64,000 nt of DNA from Siphonodentalium dalli (lineage: Eukaryota; Mollusca; Scaphopoda; Gadilida; Siphonodentaliidae): positions 47,932,073 through 47,996,072 of the forward strand of contig CP136064.1 in NCBI GenBank assembly GCA_032622095.1, given 5' to 3'. Each line of letters opens with the position of its first letter. Position 1 is the first letter of the stretch. The notes below the pieces were generated by a model. It did no database searches. It was not told where the DNA came from and was given only the letters and a program-made list of their open reading frames with translations. Positions 48,339-60,058 of the stretch are shown piece by piece. The position numbers were made by a program, and so were the translations under genes.

Positions 48339-49285
48339 TATTAGGTATAGCATCCCTAAACCCCGTGTTGCTGGACCGTTCACTGTGGTTTAGTTACCTG
48401 TTTAAGGTTATAAAGTGCACAAACATTATCGAAATTGACCAAAACATAACTCCTATACACTTCAAAGATGTGCCCTCTTCTCCCTTATAAATTCCCAATC
48501 AAAATATGCTCGCTATCATAATTGTCGATTTTCGCTGTCAGTAGAACGCGGTGGTCCACACAAATTTAGGCAAGAACGGTTATTTTGCTCGACGATAATA
48601 TATAGACATTACTGCTAAAAATGGCCTGTCTGGACCGGGTTTAAACCAGATATGACGAATTCGTCAATTAGACCTGTGGTCTGGAGTTAAACTATGGTTT
48701 TAGCTGTCAAACTGCGAATTAAACTTAGACGTTTATGTAACCAGTGTGAAACTGGATATGACGAATCCGGCCGCTTAGTTTTAAATATGCGCTATCAAGG
48801 TTAAAAAATAAAAAACAGTACTGCGCAAATTCAAATGTACGATAAAATATTAATCCTTCGGTGTATCTTGAGTACGATCATACTGGTGAGTGTTGTTCGT
48901 CTTCCATTGAATCTGGTTTCAATCGTAGATAATATTTATTATTGCCCTCAATTATAGTTATTGAAAAAATTATGTATAGAGCATTGTGAATGTAAGCCGA
49001 AAGCTTCGAAAAGAGGACAATACATGTGTAGTGGCCTGGACAATAGACAGTATGTGTTTGGTTGTGCACGCTTTCATACAGGCGTATTGCCCCGCCAAAG
49101 TTTAATGGCAATCAAACGCTGGAATGGATTTACATATAATATATGTGCGGTAACTGTGTTAAGTTTGTCATGTGGTTCACTCTTCAAAAGCTCTCTTAAA
49201 GCGAAGGAGAATCAGGAGTAAATAACGAAAACGTGAGTTTAATTTGACCGTATAGTTACTGGACATTATGTTATATTAAGTTATA
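48339..49285. other. Non-coding
   Basis: No gene or clear repeat seen. Confidence 0.45.
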
Positions 49286-49805
49286 TTAAAGGCACGGGCG
49301 GCGTTCGTTGCAGAAATATTTATATTTGTTCAAATCGCCATCAACAGAAGGAATATTAAAATATATATAGTTTTGTTCATATGCCAAACATAATCAGCGC
49401 GTAAATAGTATATTGTCGTCAAGACGTACGATGGTGTACGTAAACAAAAGCCTGCTCGTGTTACAGAAGTTGTGCTTCTGTTTACATAACACAGTGCAAT
49501 TCTATTGGTTAATAACACAAAACATATATAAACGCTCTTTATTATTTCCATATCAGGAAATCAGTAACAAATAACGCTCTTTATGTTACCATATCCGGAT
49601 CTAAATCCAGGAAACGTCAGGTTTTTTGCCTTTGTTTATATAACAAAGGGGGGAAATTGACAATAACATACTGCTTATGCCACATTTCTGATTGGCATGA
49701 GAAGAATGTATGTCTATATATACTATTCCTTCTGTTTATGGCGGTTTTTGACGGAGGTGAATATTTTAACAGCATACCCACCGCCAACGCCGCCCGTATA
49801 TTTAA
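49286..49805. mobile_element. TTAA-flanked MITE, family T, copy 4 (opposite orientation)
   Basis: TTAA at 49286-49289 and 49802-49805; ends TTAAAGGCACGGGCGGCGTT and AACGCCGCCCGTATATTTAA. Interior motifs are those of family T, inverted relative to copies 1-3. Confidence 0.8.
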
Positions 49806-49882
49806 TGTTCTATTAAAATATACACCATAATGTGCGATAACAAACATTATATAAGCTCAATATCCCTACATGTTGATAACGG

Positions 49883-50264
49883 TTAACCCTTTACCAAACA
49901 GAAGGGCCCTGTGCCAATGCATTCTCTTATATATGCGAGTCGACAATAGGTCGCCTCGCATATATAAGAGAATGCATTGGCTTAACACATTAAAAATTAT
50001 AAAATTGTTAAAGATTGTAAGAAAAAATGGTAAAAAGTTTAGGCCAATGTATTCTCTTATATATGCGAGGCAACCTATGGTCGACTCGCATATATAAGAG
50101 AATGCATTGGCATAGGGTATAACTGTAACTATCACAATGTGGTCAAGGAGCCGGTTCCAATGATATCCATATTTGTATGGTTCTATTGAGACAGACCGAA
50201 GATATTTTAGGCTGTTGAAGCTTTATTTGGCCGGTTTTGGCCGGTTTGTTGGGTAAAGGGTTAA
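49883..50264. mobile_element. TTAACCCTTTACC..GTAAAGGGTTAA double-hairpin element, second copy
   Basis: TTAA at both ends; left TTAACCCTTTACCAAACAGA, right GTTGGGTAAAGGGTTAA; hairpins 49913-49979 and 50043-50110. Same right-hand body as the copy at 26861. Confidence 0.85.
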
Positions 50265-50324
50265 GGTTGTTTTTAAATGTTTATTGAAGAAGTAATCACA
50301 ATGAGGAATGTAATATACAAATTT

Positions 50325-51050
50325 ATATTTATACACAGGTATGGCATTCCTCGCGTTATATTTATATACAGGTGTGGCATTCCTCGCGTTATATTTATAT
50401 ACAGGTATGGCATTCCTCGCGTTATATTTATATACAGGTATGGCATTCCTCGCGTTATATTTATATACAGGTATGGCATTCCTCGCGTTATATTTATATA
50501 CAGGTATGGCATTCCTCGCGTTATATTTATATACAGGTATGGCATTCCTCGCGTTATATTTATATACAGGTATGGCATTCCTCGCGTTATATTTATATAC
50601 AGGTATGGCATTCCTCGCGTTCTATTTATATACAGGTATGGCATTCCTCGCGTTATATTTATATACAGGTATGGCATTCCTCGCGTTATATTTATATACA
50701 GGTATGGCATTCCTCGCGTTATATTTATATACAGGTATGGCATTCCTCGCGTTATATTTATATACAGGTATGGCATTCCTCGCGTTATATTTATATACAG
50801 GTATGGCATTCCTCGCGTTATATTTATATACAGGTATGGCATTCCTCGCGTTATATTTATATACATGTATGGCATTCCTCGCGTTATATTTATATACAGG
50901 TATGGCATTCCTCGCGTTATATTTATATACAGGTATGGCATTCCTCGCGTTATATTTATATACAGGTATGGCATTCCTCGCGTTATATTTATATACAGGT
51001 ATGGCATTCCTCGCGTTATATTTATATACAGGTATGGCATTCTTCGCGTT
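50325..51050. repeat. 33-bp minisatellite, 22 units
   Basis: Unit CAGGTATGGCATTCCTCGCG + TTATATTTATATA, almost identical throughout. Period 33 keeps several frames open on both strands (11-residue repeats such as MAFLALYLYTG); not taken as coding. Confidence 0.97.
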
Positions 51051-51477
51051 CGCACATATATCTTTCTTAGTGCACGCACTCTCTTATATAGCTCACGACA
51101 TTTTCGCTCACCAATTCAATTCAATTCAATTCAATTTATTAGATACTCTCATCGTATAACAATACATATTGAGAAGAAATGTGTTAGTGCATGCAATTCA
51201 CAATGATATGTATGAATATATGAATATATTGGGAATTAAACGGGGTATTTGTGTATTCACCAGTGGCATAAAATTATATAATAAATAAATAAATATATGC
51301 ATGTGTAAATAGTATAATATTAATTTATTATTATGTGGGATGTTTCAAATAAACTCAACTCTCAACAGAGATGGTATTGTGGTACATAGTATTTGTTTAA
51401 TGGACTGGGTGATAATCATTATCAGTCACCAACATTCAGGTAACTCTGTCGCTTGTTGATTAAATCGCCTGTTTGTT
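51051..51477. other. Non-coding
   Basis: AATTC repeat at 51113-51135, AATA-rich stretch at 51281-51300; no gene. Confidence 0.45.
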
Positions 51478-52434
51478 TTAAGGACTTTGCTAACCCAATT
51501 TCCCCCAAATGTAATGGAGTCCAAAATAAAGGTTTATGTTCACCTTTATTAGTAATCACAGTAACCAAACCCATGGATGCAACATTTTAAGAGTATAATT
51601 CATGGTAGTTATGTTAGAAATTCAAAATGTGAAATTTATAGAATTTTTTAAAATCTATTTTTTCGAACCCAAATTCAACAAACACAAATATCATATCTAA
51701 GAAAAAGATATGGGCATGTGTACTGAACACTGTGAAGAATGATGAACAATAAAGATATACTCACATTTCTTTCGTTTTATTAAGATTTTTGGCTTGGAAG
51801 CAGTTGTTTATAAATGGTAGATTTTATTGCTCAGAAAAGCTATTTGGGAACTGAATTTGATGGGTCAAGTTAATGTTCACTCAAGCCAGCTGGGATTATA
51901 ACCAGCAGGTGCTGAACTATGAGAAAAATATATCCTGATTCAGGCTGATTGGTGACCTAGTTTCTGGGCTATTGGGCACCCTCAGATTGTGGATTACACA
52001 GTTCTTTTGTCAAGAGATTCACAACACACCACTGTCCACCGATATTAACACTTAACTGTCACCTCGCTACAACCGGTGCCAGGCAAGTTACTCAGTTATT
52101 TGTAAACAATTGGTTCTTAGTAATTTTATCAAAGAATGTTTTATAAATATGAATATTATTTTATTGTTCATCATTCTTCACAGTGTTCAGTACACATTGC
52201 CATATTTTTTTCTTTGATATGGACTTTGTGTTTATTGATTTTGGGTTAGAAAAAATAGATTTAAAAAACCTCTATAAACTTCACATTTAGTATTTCTAAC
52301 ATATTCCACCATGAATTATGCTCTTACAATGTTTCATTCATGGGATTGGTTACCGTGATTACTAATAAAATTGAACATAACCTTTATTTTGACTCCATCA
52401 AATTTGGGGGAAATTGGGTTAGCAAAGTCCTTAA
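51478..52434. mobile_element. TTAA-flanked foldback element with long arms
   Basis: TTAAGGACTTTGCTAACCCA at 51478 and TGGGTTAGCAAAGTCCTTAA to 52434. The arms extend about 280 bp each (51482-51760, 52150-52430), including TTCACAGTGTTCAGTACAC. The right edge abuts the LINE. Confidence 0.85.
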
Positions 52435-52439
52435 GCTTT

Positions 52440-54623
52440 TTCTATAAAGAACCATTTTTTCGAGAATTCTGGAAGTTTCGATTGATATCGTTCTGTATAT
52501 TTCTCGCAATTGTATCTATATGTCAACTCTTTGAGGAAAACATTAACAGACAAAACGATTGGTTTGAATATAGACCGATATATATAATGATATAAAATAA
52601 TGATATAATGCACATTACTACAATCCCAAAAAAATGTGGCGGATATCTTCCTTTTCACTTTCACACCTATCACATTTATCATCTTGTCTTATATTAGAAA
52701 TGTGTAGAAATTTATTTGTTGATAATATTCTAGAATTTATTTGGAATTGTAACCATAGTTCCCATATCAGGAAACTGTTATTGCCATTTTGTGCGCGCTT
52801 TGGTCGTAATTTGAGTATCGTTGAAAGCTTTGTAAAAATCTTGTCCTCCCCGCGAGTTTTCAAGCGAAGTGCTGAAGTTATTGGGTAGAATGGAGTAAGA
52901 AACTCGAGTTATTTGTTGGCCAAGCTATTGTTGGATAGTGTTTAGAGTGATGAAGTCTGTGTGTATATATATTGAATGTTCTATGTATAGCTTCTTGCGA
53001 AAGAAAAGAACCTTTATTGTCTAGCATATCTTTATAAACATTATTTACTTTTTCGCGCCACGAAGTGAAGTTTATTACCTTTCCATATAGTTTTATACCT
53101 GGATTATTCCACAGCGCACATGGGGATATATTGCAATTGTTCAAATTCTGTTACAAGAATTTTACAAATGATAACAAGGCGTCATGCCAAAATGGGTTAG
53201 TTAATTTCTTTGCCTGTTTCTCCAAATAGCCATACTCATGTGTAAGGAACATGGGGTCTTGACATAATGGAATATTTTTGAGGGGCATCCATTTTGCTCT
53301 CTTTGTTATGAGGCGTCTCGCCCAAGTTATTTTCATTGACAGCTTAAAAATATTTACATCAACCATTTTCAAGCCACCGTTTTTGTAATCTTGGCATACA
53401 ACTTTGCATTTCACTCGATCGCGCTTTGAATTCCATAGAAAATTATAAAGCATAGTGTAGTGTACATTTTTTCATAAATGTTTTATCGGGATTTGGAAGT
53501 GACACGAAAAGGTGCGTTAATTTTTGGGAGTATAAGTGATTTTATTACAGTTATTCGACCAATGGGTGTCAGTATATCGGTGTTTCCATGCCACAATCAG
53601 TCGTTTCACATCAGCAAGTTCTGTATCGTAATTTATTTTCATTTTGTCAAGGTGTGTATCAATGTGAATCCCTTAAAAGATCGAATGAGCTATCAAATCT
53701 GATACCAAGATCTGAGCATACGTCATCTGTACGCCTATAGATTTTCAAACCTGAATTTTTTTCGAATAATGATAATACATTGTATACTTTCTTCTCTGTC
53801 GTCTAAGATGATAGGTGTGTCGTCTGCATAATGTGTGATTTTGTATTCAAAATTGTCGAGGTTAATACCTTTAATGCGTTTATTAGATTTTATCATGATA
53901 GCTAATATTTCTGCGCATATCAGAAAAATATAAGGCGAAATTGGGTCCCTTGCCGAAAGCCACGTTTTAGTTGGAAGCTCTGAGATATATGACCATTTAT
54001 CAGAATAGATGAGTTGATATTTTAATTTTGTGTAGAAAGTATAAATCCATTCTTTTATGTTATTACAAAAGGTCAAGACATTTATTTATAAATTTACATG
54101 ATACTGAGTCAAATGCCTTTTCAAAATGTAGCAGGAGCAGAAGACCAGGTTTATCAGCTAATTTTGTCTTATGGATAATATCATAAATTAATCGAGTTTT
54201 GTCTCCAATATACCGATTTTTAAAGAAACCAGTTTGGTCATGGCTGATTATATCGGGTAAATGTTTTTTCATTCTTTCAGCTATACAATAAGACGTCACT
54301 TTATATGTTATATTCAACAGAGATATCGGACGCCAGTTCTTCAAATGATGTCTTTCTTTATCTTTTTTTCAGAATAAGAGTAATAAGTCTTGGTTTTTTG
54401 GGTTATCGATAATTCACCAGTATCAAATGCTTCACGAAGGGACTCACAAAGAATTTGACCTAAGTTTTGCCCAAAAATATTCCAAAACTCATACGGAAAT
54501 CCATCCAGACCGCTGCACTTATCTTTTCAGTGCGTTTGTTAGTTCGTTTAGAGTTATTGATCCTTCTATGCTATTTGCAGTATCGTTCGGTTTGTTAGTA
54601 CTGGGCATGTTTCTTCCCCGAGG
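52440..54623 (-). pseudogene. Dead LINE ORF2, L1/Tx1-like reverse transcriptase
   Basis: Reading the minus strand from 54620: SGLDGFPYEFW-like finger motif, NWRPISLLN (54344 on), DQTGFFKNRYIG, FEKAFDSV, then SPYIFLICAE and the catalytic YADD (frame 54076-53735). After that come the thumb/connection region with FLWNSKRDR and GGLKMVDV (53453-53151), a CALWNNPGIK region (53144-52878), a KCDRCESEKEDIRHIF zinc-knuckle-like end (52863-52618) and a C-terminal FLKEL...EKY...FSKKW stretch to about 52440. At least four frameshifts separate these pieces. The first catalytic Asp of the FxDxxxAFD motif reads His (LLHFEKAFDS), so it is inactive. ORF1, the endonuclease and the 5' end are missing; a foldback element abuts each end. 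Confidence 0.85.
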
Positions 54624-55449
54624 TTAAGGGGTTTCTACCCCTGATCTATATCAGGAGGTGGGCAGTTTAGATGGACCTACACAGAGAACTACTGAATTGT
54701 TAAGCTAGTGCACCATCTAAAGGAATCTATGCTATCTGAAGACCACATCAAGCATATCATATAACAATATAAATGTAAAAAAAAAATGTAATTTTTACAG
54801 CGGTCTCAGGAAGTATAAAAAAATATAGGACAAGATTAACTGCCATAAAAAGTACATGATCGGAAGTAGTGAAAGGCTCGAATATATTTAACAGAGAGCA
54901 AAAATACTTTTCAAGACAGTTAACATGATGCTAATTTGTGCTGGAAATATGTTAGCATCCATTTTGCAAGAACTATAATATAAACCTTCGGTGAGATGAG
55001 TTTTAGGTCAAATATCCATAGCCAAATCACCAGCTATCTCTAACAATGTGGTCTATATAAAGTTGATTACTCCCTTCTGGTGTGAATGACTTGCATACAA
55101 ACATTTGTATTAATGAGACTGGTTCTTCAAGGTAACCGTGTAATGCTTGCAAAATGCATATTTACGATTTTCCAGCACAAACTAACATTCTTTTAACTGT
55201 CTTGAAGCGGTCTTGCTCTCTATTACAAACTTACTCGTGCCTTTCTGTTCCCAAAATTTACCTTCTAAAATATGATTAAAGTCATCTTTTTTACATTGTT
55301 ATTGTTTTAAAATATGCTTGCAGACATGATGTGGTCTCGGGTCCAGAGAGCATAGCTTCCTTCAGATGGTGCACCAGCTTAACAATTTAGTAGTTTTCTG
55401 TGTATGTCCATCCTCTTGAAATAGCTCAGGCGTTGAAACCCCTAAAATA
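54624..55449. mobile_element. Foldback element with long imperfect arms
   Basis: TTAAGGGGTTTC at 54624 and GAAACCCCTAAAATAA to 55449 as ends. Arms carry ACTGAATTGTTAAGCTAGTG / CACCAGCTTAACAATTTAGT and AGCACAAATTAGCAT-type blocks over 300-400 bp. The left edge abuts the LINE. The right TTAA has decayed. Confidence 0.75.
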
Positions 55450-55544
55450 ATGATACTCCTCGGTGTTCAGCCACATGAAAAATGTATTTAGTTGTGTATA
55501 TGTGTCATTGTGTTGAAATAAGACTCGAATAATGTTACTCATCA

Positions 55545-55682
55545 TCATATAACCTTCTCCATCATGCGAATACCTTCATTTGTAAACGCCGCGACCAACT
55601 GAGCTGGAATGTCCGATACTGTTAGAATATCCGTCGCAAAGGTATCTTGAGGCCCCATGCTCCTGACTTTCATAATGTACAT
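55545..55682 (-). CDS. Short unrecognised ORF, possible exon
   Basis: 45 aa from ATG 55682 to TGA; the frame is open upstream to 55736 without a stop. Amino-acid make-up is protein-like (stretches such as MGPQDTFATDILTVSDIP and AAFTNEGIRMMEK) and third positions are richer in G/C than the flanks. AAG-GTTATA at the end could be a weak 5' splice site. It sits beside a foldback element at the 5' side of the dead LINE. I do not recognise it; a displaced exon or a transposon-carried fragment are both possible. Confidence 0.3.
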   Translation of the reverse strand: MYIMKVRSMGPQDTFATDILTVSDIPAQLVAAFTNEGIRMMEKVI

Positions 55683-55736
55683 TTTTCGACAGCCAATACG
55701 CACACGGTTGGATAGCGAACGATACTTAAACGGTGT

Positions 55737-56301
55737 TCACGATTAGATAGCAATTGATATTAAATCGCATTAACACGTGGCACGCGAGGTTAGGATTTAG
55801 GCCATATAGGATTATTGACGAAACAACTGAGGTGTTTGAAGAAGTGTTTTAAAGAACGTATCTACGCTACCATGAAGGGTGATAACTCTATATAGAACGC
55901 ACTTTGTTTATGAAAGTATTTACAACACCACAAGTTATCAAATTTGGTCGTATATAAGTTAAATTCTCCTATATTAAAAAATATTTATTCAAATACATGA
56001 ATCTCCGCAATATTTAAAATCTATAAAAAAAAAACAATGCTTCTAATATATCAGTTAATATGTCAATATTAATCCTAAGATCAATCTAAATGTATTTTTG
56101 ATTTAATATAGTGACCATGCATGTGTGACCCATAATTTGATGGGATTAAATATCAAACAATATAGAACCTGATCCAACATATGGAAACCCCCCCCCCCCC
56201 CCTCTGCGGAATTTTGAAGACTCGATCTTTATGATAGAGAATAACATTCCACATCTTCTGAAGCTTGTTTGTCGTCCGAGAAGAGTCGATTTCCTATATA
56301 T
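55737..56301. other. Non-coding
   Basis: No gene; a run of 16 C near 56188-56203. Confidence 0.45.
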
Positions 56302-56397
56302 TTTATGGCACTTTTTATATGTTTGGCCTTTTTGTCTAAATCTCTCTAAATTTAGACAGATTTAGACAAACAGGCCAAACATATAAAAAGTGCCATA
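56302..56397. repeat. 96-bp palindrome
   Basis: TTATGGCACTTTTTATATGT ... ACATATAAAAAGTGCCATAA with TTTGTCTAAATC / GATTTAGACAAA inside. Confidence 0.9.
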
Positions 56398-56645
56398 ATT
56401 TTTATTTTTATTTTGTGGGGTAGGGGTAAGTAATTCCCTTTAATACTGGGAATATTTTTAAATATAATAAGTCAGATTCCCTCAAAGCATCGACAATATA
56501 TAGGCTACATGTAGTATAACGTGTCTGATCCTCTAACCCAGATTGGGCACAGTCAGGACCGTGGCCTGCACAAAACATGCAATCAGTCCAACCGCTATCG
56601 CGAAACACTGTAACGTTGTCAAAACACTAAACCAGTAGAGTGATC

Positions 56646-56802
56646 AAGCCTTGAGATATTGTGTCTGTCATTTGCAGAATGAGGTCCACAGAGGGTGAAT
56701 TTAGTGATGCTATCCCGCATAGCGGGCTTGAATCACCAAATTCACCCTCTGGGTACCTCATTCTGCTTACACATCAATGACAGACACACTATTTCAAGGT
56801 TT
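56646..56802. repeat. 157-bp palindrome
   Basis: Arms with GTGTCTGTCATT, CAGAATGAGGT, CAGAGGGTGAATTTAGTGAT and their inverted copies, turning at CCCGCATAGCGGG. Confidence 0.9.
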
Positions 56803-57270
56803 GAGAGTGATTACATGAAGCCTTGCGTCATTCACAAAAAGCTACTGGAAAATTAGAATCGTTATTCACTGTATATCCAAAGGCCAGATAAACATCGGAC
56901 TACAGTTCATTCATTTGCATGAAAAGGTTATGGGCTCTAGATCTTATTGTGTCTCTAGATCTTATTGTGTGGTACCACTTAAAACAGCTGACAAATAACA
57001 AACTTGAATTATCTGTGTTTGGAGGCCCTGGTTCCATCTATACACCAATACATAACACATATACACCGTTTATGTGAATGTTTGGGAAGGAAAGGAAATT
57101 ACGGAACAATATGGGTAGAATTATCTATGGAAGCCGTAGATCATTAAAAAAACGGCTTACAAATAATAACCATATTGTTTGTCTAATCTTTGGGGACCGA
57201 CTACATGTAGCATATCCGAAGTAAATCTAGTCTTATCTATTATATCTAAATGCCAGAATATTCCACACAC
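56803..57270. other. Non-coding
   Basis: GATCTTATTGTG is tandemly repeated at 56940-56972; no gene. Confidence 0.4.
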
Positions 57271-57730
57271 TTAAAGGCACGGGAGGCCTTAGTTGTCGAA
57301 AATATTCACATTTGTTCCAATCACCGTAAACAGAAAAACATTAAAACGCATACAGTTTCGTTCATATATACCATGACCATCGCGTAAAGACCCACTATAT
57401 TTTACCGAAGAAAGAGCCTGATTGTGTTACAGAAGACAGCACAGTATTACTGGCTAATCACACACATATGATATAAGCGCTCTTTATTAGTTCCATATCA
57501 GGAATTCAGCAACAAAGAACGCTCTTTATGTTTACCATCATAATATAAACAAACACCAGGAAAGTAACTTTTTATGCTTTTGTTTACATACATACTGTCT
57601 ATGCGATATTTCTTATTTGTATACGGAACAAGTCTGTCTACATTTTAATATTCGTTCTGTTTGTGGCGGTTATTGACCGGTGGAAATATTTTCACAGGAT
57701 ACCCACCGCCAAGGCCTCCCGTACCTTTAA
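57271..57730. mobile_element. TTAA-flanked MITE, family T, copy 5 (opposite orientation)
   Basis: The cleanest ends of the family: TTAAAGGCACGGGAGGCCTT at 57271 and AAGGCCTCCCGTACCTTTAA to 57730. Confidence 0.85.
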
Positions 57731-57914
57731 GGGATCAGCTCATGTACGTCCTGGTGGATGATCGGTATCCCACCTTCATGTGGACGTTTCCCAACTTTAT
57801 GACTTGATTGTGTCTTTCTATGCCATATGACATAATTTCGCGTATATTTGTCAGTCTATTGTGATACCCGAAACCCGACTGTGACGTGCACATGACCCAA
57901 GCGAGCATTCCTAA

Positions 57915-58368
57915 TATGTGACCCGCCATATCAAATCCAGTCGTAAGTCGGGATTTGTTTTACCCTGTGCCAATGCATTCTATTATATATGCGAGTCGAC
58001 CATAGGTCGCCTCGCATATATAAGAGAATGCATTGGCCTAATAATTTTTTTTCATTTTTTTTAAATAAATGTTTCTTACAATTTTTAGGACATAAAATAC
58101 AAAAAACATCCATTACCCTGCAGGGAGCCCCACACATATATAGAAGCATATAGAAGATTGTCGTCTGCTCATGTTTGTCTGGGGCTATGTATGGGTGAAA
58201 TTATAAAATTGTTAAAGAATACAAGAAAAAATTATTAAAATTGTAAAAAATTGTTAGGCCAATGCATTCTCTTATATATGCGAGGCGACCTATGGTCGAC
58301 TCGCATATATAAGAGAATGCATTGGCACAGGGTTAACAGATCCCGACTTACGACTGGAGGGTCACATA
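57915..58368. mobile_element. TATGTGACCC foldback MITE, copy 5
   Basis: Left outer end is complete; the right outer end has lost the GATATGG segment. Hairpins at 57969-58035 and 58259-58325. It lies about 380 bp upstream of receptor gene 3, within the likely leader intron or promoter region. Confidence 0.85.
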
Positions 58369-58688
58369 TAACATTTTCAAAATATTTTCAGATACATATG
58401 AACATACATGTATATATGATTAAGTGTCATTTGTATATCACGAATAACATGTGTATACAGCGAGCAATTTTTTTTAGATAATTAGGCTATTTGAGAAACG
58501 GGGATATTTATAATCACTTATTTCTGAACTGCCACGGGGAAAGTGATTAAGTCCATATTCTGAGCATGTTTGAGTAATAGGTTCACTCAGAAGTAAATAT
58601 TGACCCGTTTTCAGTTGCTAAGAATTGCTTACAGGACGTTCCATCGTTGAGATGTACACGTTCAAACTGTCTGTTGTGAACCAATTTC

Positions 58689-58724
58689 TAACTAACTGAT
58701 TTCTCTTTATGGAATATTTTTCAG
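58689..58724 (+). promoter_or_regulatory. Branch point and 3' splice acceptor before receptor gene 3
   Basis: CTAACTAACTGAT at 58688-58700 is a near-ideal branch point, followed by a T-rich run and TTTTTCAG ending at 58724, 24 bases before the ATG at 58749. This is the same arrangement as in receptor gene 2 and argues that the ATG-containing exon is spliced to an upstream leader exon that I cannot place. Confidence 0.6.
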
Positions 58725-58748
58725 TTAACTCAAGCCCGATCCAAAGTT

Positions 58749-60029
58749 ATGACCATGAACCTGTATTCTATTCTACTGGTATTGACATTATTCTTGCTAT
58801 GTGTACGGAGCGGAGAACAAGTGACACTGGACGATGTCAAAAATCTCACTAAAACCATGACAGCGGGATATGACAAGAATATACGACCGGTGAAAGACCA
58901 ATCAAACCCGGTTTATATGGCTATGTCTTTTAACCTCATCGGAATAACTGAGTTCGACGAAATATTAGAGAGTCTGGGCGCAGTGGCCTTCATCGTCTTG
59001 GGTTGGAAGGACGAATACTTGACATGGGACCCCGCTAATTTTAACGAGGCGGACAGTTTTAAAGTGCCACAGTCAGAAATCTGGGTTCCGGATTTAACAA
59101 ACATTAATACTTTGGACAAAATCAAAGCCGTTGGTGACTTGAAGAGATTAGCGACCGTTGATTCCGATGGATCTGTAAGCATCATTCCAGGAGATCTATT
59201 CTTAACAAAGTGCAATGTTGACGTCAAATATTACCCGCTAGATATTCAACAGTGTACAATCTCCTTTGCGACATGGAATTACGATGCTACCGAGGTTTAT
59301 CCCGTTCTCATTAGCGACACTGTTGGTTTAGGAAACTTTGAACAACACGGAACATGGGATATAACTAACACCTCAGTTGAGGTGACCACCATTATGACTC
59401 CGGACGGCACCAAGTCTTTCGCCGTTATTAATGTAAACTTGGAGCTAACCCGTCTCACCAAATTTTACATCGCATCTGCTATACTCCCACCGGTTGTGCT
59501 TGTGGTTTTGTCCTTGTTTGTTTTCATCCTTCCGCCCCAGAGTGGGGAGAAGGTATCATATGCCATAATTATGTTTTTATCCGTTGCCATTTTCATAGCT
59601 TATATCGCAGATGCACTCCCTAAGACAGGAGTAACTAGCAGCATATTTGTAGTGTATTTGGTGTGTACAATGGCTGCCATTTCTCTAGCTTTGGTATTTG
59701 CCATCATCTCTGTAAAACTGTCCCGAAATAATGATGCGTCTTCAATACCTAAAACCATCGAGAAATGGTTATCCAAGAAAGACGATACGACGGCTTCGCA
59801 CAAAGGAAAGGGTGACGTTTTGGTGGTAGGCTCGTCCGCGTCGTCTATCAAAGACTCCACACTACAAGAGAAACTTGGGACAAAGAAGTCACCATCTCAG
59901 GAGCAGAAGACCAAGGTGACGTGGAGAAATGTCGTGGACGCATTCGATAAAATCACATTCATAATCGCCATTGTTCTCACTATAGTAATGAACGTGGCGG
60001 TGTTTGCGATGTTGACCCAAGCAAGCTGA
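58749..60029 (+). CDS. Cys-loop (nicotinic-type) ligand-gated ion channel subunit 3, single coding exon
   Basis: Pentameric ligand-gated ion channel subunit, 426 aa from the first ATG; a second ATG at codon 3 could also serve. Seen: signal peptide about 1-24; WVPD (W112); Cys loop C155-C169 with YYPLD; loop B Trp W176 in FATWNY; M1 about 239-261; GEK 266-268 then M2 with Leu at 9' and Asp at 20'; M3 about 297-322; intracellular loop of about 78 aa, Ser/Lys-rich; TWRNV before M4 (about 402-423); C-terminus TQAS. The -1' Glu predicts cation selectivity. The loop A Tyr is Ile119, the loop D Trp is Phe81, and loop C has no Cys pair, so it is non-alpha in type. The coding region is intact. A possible AATAAA signal is at 60598-60603. 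A 200-bp palindrome begins 30 bp after the stop and may lie in the 3' UTR. Confidence 0.95.
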   Translation: MTMNLYSILLVLTLFLLCVRSGEQVTLDDVKNLTKTMTAGYDKNIRPVKDQSNPVYMAMSFNLIGITEFDEILESLGAVAFIVLGWKDEYLTWDPANFNEADSFKVPQSEIWVPDLTNINTLDKIKAVGDLKRLATVDSDGSVSIIPGDLFLTKCNVDVKYYPLDIQQCTISFATWNYDATEVYPVLISDTVGLGNFEQHGTWDITNTSVEVTTIMTPDGTKSFAVINVNLELTRLTKFYIASAILPPVVLVVLSLFVFILPPQSGEKVSYAIIMFLSVAIFIAYIADALPKTGVTSSIFVVYLVCTMAAISLALVFAIISVKLSRNNDASSIPKTIEKWLSKKDDTTASHKGKGDVLVVGSSASSIKDSTLQEKLGTKKSPSQEQKTKVTWRNVVDAFDKITFIIAIVLTIVMNVAVFAMLTQAS

Positions 60030-60058
60030 ATTATCGACCTCTATATATGTACAGTAAT

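Noticed and set aside
50273-51206. Frames of 232-309 aa on both strands
   Set aside because: All come from the 33-bp minisatellite, open in several frames at once.
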